Below, in pieces: positions 9,161-18,837 of a stretch of DNA of 38,053 bases (positions are counted from its first letter, which is position 1; the number at the start of each line of letters is the position of its first letter). This DNA is from Oscillospiraceae bacterium (GTDB taxonomy: Bacteria > Bacillota > Clostridia > Oscillospirales > Oscillospiraceae). The stretch covers positions 1-38,053 of the forward strand of contig JAJBUC010000054.1 of NCBI GenBank assembly GCA_020860545.1, in the 5' to 3' direction. The position numbers and the translations under genes were made by a program. A model generated the notes under the pieces. It was given only the letters and a program-made list of their open reading frames with translations. It was not told the DNA's origin and made no database searches.

Positions 9161-10549
9161 ATGAAAAAAACACGCTTTGCCGCCGCGCTGCTTTTGCTCT
9201 CTGTCTCTCTCTCCCTATCTTGCTTTGTCTCGGCCGCTGAGAGCAGCGGCAGCGCTATATTGGACGAGATGGAGATTGCGGCGCAATCGGCTATTCTATA
9301 CGACGCAGACTACCATGAGGTGCTCTTTGATCAGGGGGCGGACGAAAAGCGCTACCCCGCGAGTATCACCAAGGTGATGACCGCCCTGCTGGTCGTCGAG
9401 GCCATTGAGCGGGGCGAGCTCTCCGAGACGCAGGTGGTTACCCTCGGTGCCGACCTGAACGCGGGCATCGGCGAGGGCGGCTCTACCGCAGATTTGAAGA
9501 CGGGGGAGGAGATCGGCCTGAAGGATCTGCTCGCCTGCGCGCTCATCAAGTCGGCTAACGAGGCATGTAACGCGATTGCCGTCACGGTTTCCGGCGATAT
9601 CGACACCTTTGTCGCCCTGATGAACCAGCGCGCGCAGGAATTGGGCATGGAGAACACCCATTTTGTCAACACCCACGGCTATCACGATGAAAACCACTAT
9701 ACCACCGCCTATGATATCGCGCTGATGTGTGAGGAGGCAATGTCGCACGCGCTGTTTGCCGAGATCGTATCCTCCACCGTGTATACTGTGCCGGCAACCA
9801 ACATCTCCGCGGAGCGGGTTTTGCACGACACCAACGCGCTGCTCTCCAACTGGTATTACGTAGAGAGCTACCGCTACGAGTATGCGACCGGCATCAAAAC
9901 CGGTTCCACCCCAGAAGCGGGCTACTGCCTCGCTTCCGCCGCGACAAAAGAAAACAGGCACCTGATTGCGGTGGTGCTTGGCGCGGAGAATCCTACAACG
10001 AACGGCACCACCGAGCGCCTGCAGTTTTCCGAAAGCAAGCGGCTGCTGGAGTGGGGATTTAAAAACTTCAGCCGCAGGTCCATCCTGGATTCCACCGCCA
10101 TGCTCGCCACCGTGCCGGTTACGCTCGGTTCCGACGCAGACTGTGTCACCGTCCACCCCAGCGGCACGCTGGAGGCTTCCCTCCCCAACGATTTGGACCT
10201 CTCCGCGTTTGATATTGCAACCACGCTCTACGAAGAGACGCTCGAAGCGCCCGTGGCAGAGGGGCAGGTGCTCGGTACCGTGACCGCCAGCTACAACGGC
10301 AGGACTTACGGCACACTCGATCTGGTCGCGCTGAACAGTGTCGAGCGCTCCGGCTTGCTGTACACCTTTGACCGCATCCAGAAGTTCTTTACGCATCCGG
10401 TCACCATTGTCATCATCGCCGTAATCATCATCTTCATCGTTGCCATGGTGCTGCGCCGCACAATTCTGCGCCCGCGCCGGAAGAACCGCCACCACGCGTA
10501 TACGGGGAGCGGCACATCCCGGTATAAGGGCGGACGCCGCCGCCGCTGA
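9161..10549 (+). CDS. D-alanyl-D-alanine carboxypeptidase (DacF-like)
   Basis: Signal peptide; SxxK motif YPASITKVMTALL; SANEACNA; KTGSTPEAGYCL; C-terminal TM. Confidence 0.95.
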   Translation: MKKTRFAAALLLLSVSLSLSCFVSAAESSGSAILDEMEIAAQSAILYDADYHEVLFDQGADEKRYPASITKVMTALLVVEAIERGELSETQVVTLGADLNAGIGEGGSTADLKTGEEIGLKDLLACALIKSANEACNAIAVTVSGDIDTFVALMNQRAQELGMENTHFVNTHGYHDENHYTTAYDIALMCEEAMSHALFAEIVSSTVYTVPATNISAERVLHDTNALLSNWYYVESYRYEYATGIKTGSTPEAGYCLASAATKENRHLIAVVLGAENPTTNGTTERLQFSESKRLLEWGFKNFSRRSILDSTAMLATVPVTLGSDADCVTVHPSGTLEASLPNDLDLSAFDIATTLYEETLEAPVAEGQVLGTVTASYNGRTYGTLDLVALNSVERSGLLYTFDRIQKFFTHPVTIVIIAVIIIFIVAMVLRRTILRPRRKNRHHAYTGSGTSRYKGGRRRR

Positions 10550-10670
10550 TACATAATGATTTGTCTGTGCCGGAGCAGCGGTCGATTGTATGCTGGCCTC
10601 CCGCCGCACTGCGAGAAAGAGGGCAATCCCACAACGGTCAAGGGGAATCCCCTCTGCAAGCAATATAAAA

Positions 10671-10715
10671 AACAGCGCACGCGCGAAGTCTGCAATACTT
10701 CGCGCGTGCGCTGTT
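10671..10715. terminator. Strong bidirectional-type terminator hairpin downstream of divIVA (minus) / dacF (plus)
   Basis: AACAGCGCACGCGCGAAG (10671-10688) / CTTCGCGCGTGCGCTGTT (10698-10715) perfect 18-bp stem; minus strand continues with T-run (TTTTTTATA). Confidence 0.85.
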
Positions 10716-10723
10716 TGTATGCA

Positions 10724-11440
10724 CTATGTAATTTCGTAATCCTTGCCGAACTGCAGGTTGTCAAAATCAATCCGCCGCGTCGGAGACGTGTCCTCCATCC
10801 GGCGTGCTTTCGCAGACGCAGACAACGGCTGCCCGGACGGTGCGCTGCCTTTCGCGGAGACACCAATCAGGGTATCGTCACAATCCGGTTTCTGCTCTGG
10901 GATATCCTCCACCATGCGCTTGACCGTATCTTCGATATCCTTGACCGCCTCGTCCACCGCTTCTTCCTCCTTGGAGGAACCCGGCGGCACTATCATGGAG
11001 CTGAGGTTGCTGAGGTATTCATATTCATGCTGATAGAGTCCCTTAAGCTTGCCGACGTATGCATGCACCGAATTCTGCGCGGCTGCAAGGCGGCCCCGCT
11101 CATTTTCAATCTCCTGGCGCAGCTTGTCGAGCTGCACGCGCGCCTCTTCTTCTGCTTTGCCCATCAGCTCAGCTTTTCTGCTCTCCGCCTCTGCCAGCAG
11201 GTCATCGGCCATCTTTTGCGCGGTGAGCAAGGTCTTGCGCATCGCGTCCTCGGTCGAGCGGTATTCCTCCACCTTTTCCGCGAGCACCTTCATCTTGCTC
11301 TTGAGTGTGGAGTTTTCTTTATAAAGCGTTGTGTAATCCGTCGTCAGCAAATCCAGAAATTCATCCACCATGGCCATATTATAGCCGCCAAAGGATGCCT
11401 TTGCAAACGAGCGCTCTGCAACTTCCTGTGGAGTTAACAT
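10724..11440 (-). CDS. DivIVA-domain cell division/polarity protein
   Basis: MLTPQEVAERSFAKASFGGYNMAMVDEFLDLL + coiled coil; next to sepF. Confidence 0.9.
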   Translation of the reverse strand: MLTPQEVAERSFAKASFGGYNMAMVDEFLDLLTTDYTTLYKENSTLKSKMKVLAEKVEEYRSTEDAMRKTLLTAQKMADDLLAEAESRKAELMGKAEEEARVQLDKLRQEIENERGRLAAAQNSVHAYVGKLKGLYQHEYEYLSNLSSMIVPPGSSKEEEAVDEAVKDIEDTVKRMVEDIPEQKPDCDDTLIGVSAKGSAPSGQPLSASAKARRMEDTSPTRRIDFDNLQFGKDYEIT

Positions 11441-11464
11441 ATGTAATCCCCTCGCAATCGTCGA

Positions 11465-11938
11465 TTAAAAGTATAATCCGTTGTTCTCCAGCTCATCAAT
11501 CAGGTCGCCGAGAATATCGACGTTGTACGGCGTAATGATGTACGTTGAGAGCGCAACTTTTTTAATCTTCCCCTCATTGGCATAGGCCACGCCGGACAGG
11601 AAGTCCAGCAGGCGGCGGGCAATCTCTTTGTTGGTGGATTCCAGATTAAGCACAACCGTACGCTTTTCCCTGAGGTGATCTGCAATTTCAGAAGCGTTTT
11701 CAAACCGCTCCGGCTTTACAAGCACGACCTGAAGCTGCGTTGTCGTGTGGATGTTTACTACCTTATTGTTTCTCCGCTCCGGCTCCTGCGCGTAGATGCT
11801 CCCCGTATCTGCCCTGCGGCGCTCGGTGCGTTCCGGCCGTTCGGCACGTGCCGGCGGCTCAAAATCATCTTCAAAATCGTCTTCCTCTTCATCCTCGTAT
11901 GGACGGGCCAGTCTCCTGATTTCGTCAAGCAAACCCAT
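11465..11938 (-). CDS. sepF: Cell division protein SepF
   Basis: VVLVKPERFENASEIADHLREKRTVVLNLESTNKEIARRLLDFLSGVAYA; 157 aa. Confidence 0.95.
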   Translation of the reverse strand: MGLLDEIRRLARPYEDEEEDDFEDDFEPPARAERPERTERRRADTGSIYAQEPERRNNKVVNIHTTTQLQVVLVKPERFENASEIADHLREKRTVVLNLESTNKEIARRLLDFLSGVAYANEGKIKKVALSTYIITPYNVDILGDLIDELENNGLYF

Positions 11939-11978
11939 TGCGATTCAATCCCTCCTGTATGCTGCCGTTCCACTTCTC

Positions 11979-12683
11979 TCAGTATACAACAGGCAGACGC
12001 GGCCCAAAGAGCGCGGAGCCGACCCGAACCATCGTCGCGCCCGCTTGCACCGCATCCTCGTAATCTCCGCTCATACCCATGGATAGACAGTTCATATTAG
12101 CGTTATTATCCCTCAAAACTGTTCTTATGTCAACAAAAAGCTGATAAGTTTGTAAAAAAAATTTCCGGTTATCACCTTTTTTTGTGGCAATCGGTGGAAT
12201 TGCCATCAACCCACGCAGGGAAATGTGCGAAAGCGCCGCCGCGTCCTCGGCGAGCCGCAGTAGCTCGTCCGGCGCAGCGCCGCCCTTACTCTCCTCCCCT
12301 GCCACATTGACCTCCAGCAGGATATCCTGCACAATCTGCAGCTTCTCCGCCTGCGCGTTAATGGCCTCCATCAGGCGGAGGGAGTCCACCGACTCAATCA
12401 GATCGGCCCTTCCGACCACGTGCCTGACCTTATTGGTCTGCAAATGGCCGATAAAGTGCAGCCGCGCGCCTTCATAGGCATTGTCCGCCAAATGGGCAGT
12501 CATCTCCTGCACGCGGTTTTCTCCGCACACCGTAATGCCCGCCGCAATTGCCGCCTGAATGGTCGCACTGCTCTGCGTCTTTGTCGCGGCGGCAAGGGTA
12601 ATATCCGCCGGATCTCTCCCTGCCGCGCGCGCAGCGGCGGCAATGTTCTCTCTCACCGTGTGAATATTCTCCTGCAAAGACAT
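11979..12683 (-). CDS. YggS family PLP-binding protein
   Basis: ITLAAATKTQSS, HFIGHLQTNKVRHVV, LSMGMSGDYEDAVQAGATMVRVGSALFG. Confidence 0.95.
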   Translation of the reverse strand: MSLQENIHTVRENIAAAARAAGRDPADITLAAATKTQSSATIQAAIAAGITVCGENRVQEMTAHLADNAYEGARLHFIGHLQTNKVRHVVGRADLIESVDSLRLMEAINAQAEKLQIVQDILLEVNVAGEESKGGAAPDELLRLAEDAAALSHISLRGLMAIPPIATKKGDNRKFFLQTYQLFVDIRTVLRDNNANMNCLSMGMSGDYEDAVQAGATMVRVGSALFGPRLPVVY

Positions 12684-12713
12684 ATGCTGCTTCCTTTCTG
12701 TCCCCCGGCATGC

Positions 12714-13991
12714 TCAGCGGATCACCTTGCCGTCAAAAAGCTCGCCCGAGGTGACGATGATGTCATCCCCCGCCCGCAGGATCTTCTTTTCGCTGCCGGA
12801 CGGTGTCTCGGGTTTTACAATGCAATAGTCTCCCTCTTCATAGAGCACGGTCACCGGCTTAAACTCCGCCTGCTCACCGACCAGCGCGTAAACGCCGATC
12901 TGCTGCACGGTCGACTGCTCGCCTGTCTCCTCGTCCGTCCGCACCGTATCTTCCATGCGCAGCGCTTTTTTGGGCAATCGCACCCCGGTAATGTCGTCAA
13001 ACACCAGCTCAATGGTCTGGCGGCGGAGGAGCGTTGTCTCCGATAGAAACCGATTGGTGGACAGCACAACAACCGTCTGCCCGTCTGCCGTCGGGCCGAT
13101 CTGCTCCACCTTCATATCGATCTCTCCGGACCAATCCCTTGAAAAACGGGCCGTTACAGTCCCGCCCTCCCATATCCGCCCCACATCCTCTTCCCCGAGC
13201 GAAAACACATAGTACCAGGTCGTCGCCGTGATGAGCTTTCCAACCACACCCTCCTCCGGTGCCGAGACCTCCTGCTTTAAAAGCTTGTCCAACGCATCTG
13301 GGGCAAGGCTCTCCAGCATATCGGGCGTAATCAGGGTTTCGAATCCGTCCACCTGCGCGGAAAAGATGCCGCTTTGGCTTGCGGTGACCTTGCCGGTGTC
13401 CTGTCCCGCCTGCGCTTCGAGTGTCTGTATGCTTGCCTTTGTCTCCGCCAGGGCAGCATCCAGCGCGGCCACGGTATCCTCGCCCGTGCCCGAATAGCCC
13501 TGCTTGGCAACCAGAAGCTTGAGCTGCTGTGCCTGCTCGTCCACCCCCGTCATGGCGTGCGACTGCACGGCGCTGTGCAGAGATGTAAGTGCGGAGAGCA
13601 CCTGCTTCGTCATGTTCGAGCTGTCACCGCTTGTCCCAAAATTGTCTCTGGCGTACTGCAGCTGCTCGAGCTCAACCGTCAGGCGCTGGATCTCCTGTTT
13701 GCGCGAGAGGGCGTCGCTGCTCTGGTAAATCATCGCCACCACTTCCGACTTGGCAACCCGTGCGCCTTCCGAGGGGATCAGGTCCACCATGCCGTCTACC
13801 GTGGGGAAAACCGATTCCTGCCGCACGATGAGTCCGGTCGCCTCTACCGTATCCTCCACCGTGTATTCATAGGAGAGCACGGTGTCATACGGATCTGCAA
13901 AGCTCCGCCACGCCGAGACGGCGAAATAGACCACCACTGCGACCGCGATGATGAGAATGACAATTCGATTGATCCACGTGCCCTGCTTCAT
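12714..13991 (-). CDS. HlyD-family (membrane fusion/adaptor-like) membrane protein
   Basis: N-terminal TM, VEATGLIVRQESVFPTVDGMVDLIPSEGARVAKSEVVAMIY biotinyl/lipoyl-like hairpin, coiled coil. Confidence 0.75.
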   Translation of the reverse strand: MKQGTWINRIVILIIAVAVVVYFAVSAWRSFADPYDTVLSYEYTVEDTVEATGLIVRQESVFPTVDGMVDLIPSEGARVAKSEVVAMIYQSSDALSRKQEIQRLTVELEQLQYARDNFGTSGDSSNMTKQVLSALTSLHSAVQSHAMTGVDEQAQQLKLLVAKQGYSGTGEDTVAALDAALAETKASIQTLEAQAGQDTGKVTASQSGIFSAQVDGFETLITPDMLESLAPDALDKLLKQEVSAPEEGVVGKLITATTWYYVFSLGEEDVGRIWEGGTVTARFSRDWSGEIDMKVEQIGPTADGQTVVVLSTNRFLSETTLLRRQTIELVFDDITGVRLPKKALRMEDTVRTDEETGEQSTVQQIGVYALVGEQAEFKPVTVLYEEGDYCIVKPETPSGSEKKILRAGDDIIVTSGELFDGKVIR

Positions 13992-14012
13992 AGTTACCGC
14001 TCATCCTTTTTA

Positions 14013-14255
14013 TCAGGCCTCCGGCGGAACGTCCTCCTCATCCAGAGGAATCGGCCGCTCAGGGGCTATGGTAGAAATGGCGTGCTTATAGATCACCTGC
14101 TGCCGTCCATCCGTATTGAGAATGACGACAAACGGATCATGCCCGCCGATATAGCCATGCATCTGGTACCCATTCACGAGGTAAAATGTGACATGGATAC
14201 GGTCTTTTTTTGCGCGGGAGAGGAAGTTGTCCTGTAAACTTGATGATTTCTGCAT
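14013..14255 (-). CDS. hfq: RNA chaperone Hfq
   Basis: SSSLQDNFLSRAKKDRIHVTFYLVNGYQMHGYIGGHDPFVVIL...QQVIYKHAISTI; ATG at 14255 preferred over ORF-track start 14288 (GGAGTG RBS). Confidence 0.95.
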   Translation of the reverse strand: MQKSSSLQDNFLSRAKKDRIHVTFYLVNGYQMHGYIGGHDPFVVILNTDGRQQVIYKHAISTIAPERPIPLDEEDVPPEA

Positions 14256-14357
14256 TTTTAATGCACTCCTTTTCTCTTTGGAATGCACTTATAATATACC
14301 ATTTATTCCCAAATCGTTGTCGAATTTGGGCAGCATTCCGTAATTTTTTGTCTTGCG

Positions 14358-16214
14358 CTATGTTCGCTTAAACTGCCGCTCGAGCTGACCCTTTGTAAGC
14401 TCAATGGCAACCGGGCGGCCATGCGGGCAATACCGTACCCGACCCGAAAGAACCGCCTCAGCCACGCGGCGCAGCTCCTCCGGGGCGTTTTTCTGCCCCG
14501 CCTTAATGGCCGCTTTGCACGCCATGGTGTGCAGCAACGCATCGCGCGGCGCATCGGGGCGCGCGGTTCCCGTCTCCAGAATGGCTGCGGCGATCCCCGC
14601 AAGGGTGTCCTCCACGTCCGCCAAATCCAGATCTGCGGGGGCACCGCGCACCAGAATACTGCCGCCGCCGAACTCCTCTATGGCAAACCCAAACCGCTCA
14701 AGCAGCGCCCCGTTTTGCAGCAGCGCTGTCCCTGCCTCGGCGGGAAGGGTCAGTACGGCAGGGGCGAGCAGTCCCTGCAGCATAGGGGTGTAGTCCTGCG
14801 CCTGCATGCGGTCAAAATGCATCCGCTCGTGCGCCGCGTGCTTGTCGATAAGCAGGATGGTCTCCCCCTGTTCCACGATGATATAGGTATGCAGCACCTC
14901 CCCCACCAAGCGCCACGGACATTCCTCCCGCACCGGCGGCGCAGGAGGGCTTTCCTCTTGCCGTGCCGCCTCCCTGACCTCTGCCAGTCTGGTCTCAGGT
15001 GCGGGGCGGATTTCCGCCGGTTTTTCCGCCACCACGCGCGCGGGCACTGCCTCACGCTGTATGGGCACTGTAAGATCAATATCGTGCAGCGGCAGCTCCT
15101 GCGGCACTGTCTCCGCCTTGCGGTAGAGGGAAACCGGAATCTGATTCGGCGTGACGCTGTCCTGCGTCGGCGGCTTTGCGCCCGCGCCGGTCAGCACCGC
15201 TGCCGGGCGGGTATTGTCTCCCTCAAGCGCTTGCTTCACCGCGCCGTATACCGCGCGGAACACATCTCGATCCGCGCCGAACTTCACCTCGGTTTTCGCG
15301 GGGTGGACATTGACGTCCACGGCATTGGGCCTGACGCTGAGGTGGAGCACACAGGCGGGGAATTTCCCCACCATCTTCTGATTGCTGTACGCCTCTTCCA
15401 GCGCGGCGGTCATGGTGGGGCTTTTCACATGCCTGCCGTTGACAAAAAAGTGCTGGTATCCCCGCGTCCCACGGCAGCAGGTCGGGACGCTCACAAAGCC
15501 CGAGACATGCATATCACCGTCAAACGCTGCATCCACCTCCATGAGGCCGAGCGCGAGGTCACGCCCGAGCACACTGTACACCGCGTCGCGCAGAGCCCCG
15601 CTGCCGGGGGTCTGCATCTCCCGCTTGCCGTCGCGCAAAAAGGTGATGCCCACCTCCGGGTGGGAGAGCGCGAGCCGCTGCACTGCAGCGAAGACGCTTG
15701 CCCCCTCGGCGGCATCCTTCTTCATGAATTTGAGGCGCGCGGGGGTATTGAAAAACAGATCGCGCACCACCATTGTGGAACCGGCGGGACAGCCAGCCTC
15801 CTCCCTGCCCTGCACCACACCGCCCGTGACGGAGAGTGACGTCCCGAGCGCCGCCTCCGGCGGACGGGTGAGCAGCTCCACCCGGGCGACCGCCGCGATG
15901 GCGGCGAGCGCTTCGCCGCGAAAGCCGAGGGTGCCGATGGCTTCGAGGTCGTACTGGTTTTTGATCTTGCTCGTGGCGTGGCGCAAAAAGGCGGTCTCCG
16001 CGTCCTCCGCCGCAATCCCGCAGCCGTCATCGGTCACGCGGATCAGGGACATGCCGCCGTTTTGAATCTCTACCGTCACCTTGGCCGCCCCGGCGTCAAT
16101 GGCGTTTTCCACAAGCTCCTTTACGACGGACGCGGGGCGCTCCACCACCTCGCCCGCAGCAATCAGGTCTGCAATATGCGCTTCCAGCTGCAGTATCTGC
16201 GGCATATCTCTCAC
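14358..16214 (-). CDS. mutL: DNA mismatch repair endonuclease MutL
   Basis: IADLIAAGEVVERPASVVKELVENAIDAGA; VTDDGCGI; GFRGEALAAI. Confidence 0.98.
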   Translation of the reverse strand: MRDMPQILQLEAHIADLIAAGEVVERPASVVKELVENAIDAGAAKVTVEIQNGGMSLIRVTDDGCGIAAEDAETAFLRHATSKIKNQYDLEAIGTLGFRGEALAAIAAVARVELLTRPPEAALGTSLSVTGGVVQGREEAGCPAGSTMVVRDLFFNTPARLKFMKKDAAEGASVFAAVQRLALSHPEVGITFLRDGKREMQTPGSGALRDAVYSVLGRDLALGLMEVDAAFDGDMHVSGFVSVPTCCRGTRGYQHFFVNGRHVKSPTMTAALEEAYSNQKMVGKFPACVLHLSVRPNAVDVNVHPAKTEVKFGADRDVFRAVYGAVKQALEGDNTRPAAVLTGAGAKPPTQDSVTPNQIPVSLYRKAETVPQELPLHDIDLTVPIQREAVPARVVAEKPAEIRPAPETRLAEVREAARQEESPPAPPVREECPWRLVGEVLHTYIIVEQGETILLIDKHAAHERMHFDRMQAQDYTPMLQGLLAPAVLTLPAEAGTALLQNGALLERFGFAIEEFGGGSILVRGAPADLDLADVEDTLAGIAAAILETGTARPDAPRDALLHTMACKAAIKAGQKNAPEELRRVAEAVLSGRVRYCPHGRPVAIELTKGQLERQFKRT

Positions 16215-16221
16215 TCCTTTC

Positions 16222-18813
16222 CTATAGAATATTCTTCAGTGTGAAAACCAGATTCATCGCCTCAATCGGCGTCAGGGTATTGACGTCCACCTGCCGCAGG
16301 CGCTCCGCGACCTCCAGCGCGTTCATATCCGCGAGGGAGACCTGCTCCTGCGCCTCATACTCTCTCGGCGGAGGCGCGGTGTGCCCGTTTTTCTCCAAAT
16401 CCTCAAGCAGGGCGCGGGCGCGGCGGATCACCTTGTCCGGCACCCCGGCGAGTTTCGCGACCTCCACGCCGTAACTCCGGTCGGCGGCACCCCGCACAAT
16501 CTTGCGCAGGAAGATAATGTCGTCCTGCCGCTTCTTGACGGCAATATTATAGTTGCGCACGCCGGGCAGCTCGCCCTCAAGCGCGGTGAGCTCATGATAG
16601 TGCGTTGCAAAAAGGGTGCGCGCGCCCAGCCGCTTTTTATCGGCGCAGTATTCCACCACCGCGCGGGCAATGGCCATGCCGTCATAGGTGGATGTGCCCC
16701 TGCCGATCTCGTCGAGAATGAGCAAGCTCTGCGCTGTGGCGTTTTTGAGGAGCTCCGCCACCTCGGTCATCTCCACCATAAAGGTGCTCTGCCCCGCCGA
16801 AAGGTCGTCGCTCGCCCCGATGCGGGTGAATATCCTGTCAACTATCCCGACACGAGCCGCCTTTGCCGGTACGAAGGAGCCCATCTGCGCGAGCAGTACG
16901 ATCAGCGCGACCTGCCGCATATAGGTGGACTTCCCCGCCATATTGGGGCCGGTAATAATAGCAAGGCTGTTTTCCCCGCCGTCCATCAACGTGTCGTTCG
17001 GCACGAAAAGCCCGTCCTTGAGGACGCACTCCACCACCGGGTGGCGGCCCTCGGTGATCTCCAGTTTGTCGGCCAGCGTGACCTCCGGCCTGCAATAGCC
17101 GTTGTCTGCGGCGACTACAGCGAGGCTTGCGAGCACGTCGAGCTGTGCCACCGCCGCCGCGGTGCGCTGAATCTTACCCACCTGCTCTGCCGCCGCCGCG
17201 CGCACGTTGGAAAAAAGCTGGAACTCGAGCGCCGTAATCCGGTCCTGCGCAGAGAGGATTTCATGCTCCATATCCTTGAGCTCCTGCGTGATAAAGCGCT
17301 CACAGTTAGCAAGCGTCTGCTTGCGGATATATTCATCCGGCACCTGATCGTAGTAGGACTTGGAGACCTCTATGTAATAGCCAAACACCTTGTTATAGCC
17401 GACCTTGAGACTCTTGATGCCCGTCTTTTCCTTCTCGCGCGCTTCAATCGCCGCAACGGTGCCCTTGCCGTTTGCTAAAATATCACGCAGGCGGTCCACC
17501 TCCGCGTCGAACCCCGCGCGGATCATACCGCCCTCGCGCACCGAAAAGGGCGGCTCATCCGTGATGGCGCGCGCGATGAGCGTCCGCAGCTCGGGCAGGT
17601 CGTCCATCTCCTCACGCAGCACACACAGCAGGGACGCACCCATTGTACAAAGCTGCCCTTTGATCTCCGGCAGTCGTCCAAGTCCCGCGGCGAGGGAGAC
17701 CAGATCACGCGCCCCCGCCGTCCCGTAGGAGATGCGCCCGATGAGGCGCTCGAGATCCCCCACCTCGCGCAGGGCAAGGATCAGCTCCCCGCGCGCGATA
17801 GCGTTCTCCTTGAGCTCCTCCACCGCGTCGAGCCGTTTGCCGATTTGGGCGGGGCTGAGCAGGGGCCGCTCGAGCCAGGTGCGCATCGTCCGGTGTCCCA
17901 TAGGGGTTTTGGTCTTATCGAGCACCCACAGGAGCGAGCCCTTCTTCTCCTTGGTGCGCATGGTCTCGCTCAGCTCCAGATTGCGCCGCGCGGTGAAATC
18001 CAGCTCCATAAACTGCCCTATGGAGAAGTACGTAATCTTCGTGAGATGAGAGAGGTCGCTCTTCTGCGTCTCATATAGATAGGACAGCAGGCCCCCCACC
18101 GCGCGCACGGCGGCGCTCTGCCCGGACGGAATCTGCTCGATCTCCGCGCCGAACTGCTTTGCAGCAAGCTGCGCGGCGCTTGCCGCTTCAAACCGCCGCG
18201 TGCCGTCCTCACACCGGCACTCCAGCCGGTCGTGCAGAAACGCGCAGAGCGCGCCGGAGCGCAGTGCCTCCTCCGACAGTACCGCTTCCCGCGGCGCAAA
18301 GCGCCCGAGCTCGTTATAAAGCTGCTCCTCCGCGCAAGCGCCGGAAAAGCCCGTCACCAGCACCTCGCCGGTGGAGATATCGCATAGGCAGAGCCCGGTC
18401 TCCTCCTCCGCGCGGCAGATGGCGCAGATAAAGTTGTTTTTCCCCTCGTCGAGCATCGTCTCGGCGGTGACCGTCCCGGGGGGGATGATGCGCACCACCT
18501 CCCGCTCGACCAGTCCCTTCGCCGTGGCGGGGTCCTCCATCTGCTCGCAGATGGCTACCTTATAGCCTTTTTCGATCAGGCGGGCGATATACGCGTCGGC
18601 GCTGTGGTAGGGCACACCGCACATGGGGGTGCGCTCCTCCTCCGGCTTGTTGCGGTCGCGCGTCGTCAGGGTCAGATCCAGCTCCTCGGAGACGAGCTTC
18701 GCGTCCTCCTGAAACATCTCATAAAAGTCGCCCAGGCGGAAAAACAGGATACAGTCCGGATGTTCCGCTTTCGTTTTCAGATACTGCTGCATCATGGGCG
18801 TGCATTCAGCCAT
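16222..18813 (-). CDS. mutS: DNA mismatch repair protein MutS
   Basis: 863 aa; FFRLGDFYEMF; TGPNMAGKSTYMRQVALI; ILDEIGRGTSTYDGMAIA. Confidence 0.99.
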   Translation of the reverse strand: MAECTPMMQQYLKTKAEHPDCILFFRLGDFYEMFQEDAKLVSEELDLTLTTRDRNKPEEERTPMCGVPYHSADAYIARLIEKGYKVAICEQMEDPATAKGLVEREVVRIIPPGTVTAETMLDEGKNNFICAICRAEEETGLCLCDISTGEVLVTGFSGACAEEQLYNELGRFAPREAVLSEEALRSGALCAFLHDRLECRCEDGTRRFEAASAAQLAAKQFGAEIEQIPSGQSAAVRAVGGLLSYLYETQKSDLSHLTKITYFSIGQFMELDFTARRNLELSETMRTKEKKGSLLWVLDKTKTPMGHRTMRTWLERPLLSPAQIGKRLDAVEELKENAIARGELILALREVGDLERLIGRISYGTAGARDLVSLAAGLGRLPEIKGQLCTMGASLLCVLREEMDDLPELRTLIARAITDEPPFSVREGGMIRAGFDAEVDRLRDILANGKGTVAAIEAREKEKTGIKSLKVGYNKVFGYYIEVSKSYYDQVPDEYIRKQTLANCERFITQELKDMEHEILSAQDRITALEFQLFSNVRAAAAEQVGKIQRTAAAVAQLDVLASLAVVAADNGYCRPEVTLADKLEITEGRHPVVECVLKDGLFVPNDTLMDGGENSLAIITGPNMAGKSTYMRQVALIVLLAQMGSFVPAKAARVGIVDRIFTRIGASDDLSAGQSTFMVEMTEVAELLKNATAQSLLILDEIGRGTSTYDGMAIARAVVEYCADKKRLGARTLFATHYHELTALEGELPGVRNYNIAVKKRQDDIIFLRKIVRGAADRSYGVEVAKLAGVPDKVIRRARALLEDLEKNGHTAPPPREYEAQEQVSLADMNALEVAERLRQVDVNTLTPIEAMNLVFTLKNIL

Positions 18814-18837
18814 ATATTCTCGTTCTCTCCCCTCTGG

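Noticed and set aside
9296-10663. 455-aa minus-strand ORF opposite dacF
   Set aside because: Antisense shadow; dacF has signal peptide and catalytic motifs.
14421-15839. 472-aa plus-strand ORF opposite mutL
   Set aside because: Antisense shadow; R/H-rich composition typical of a spurious frame.
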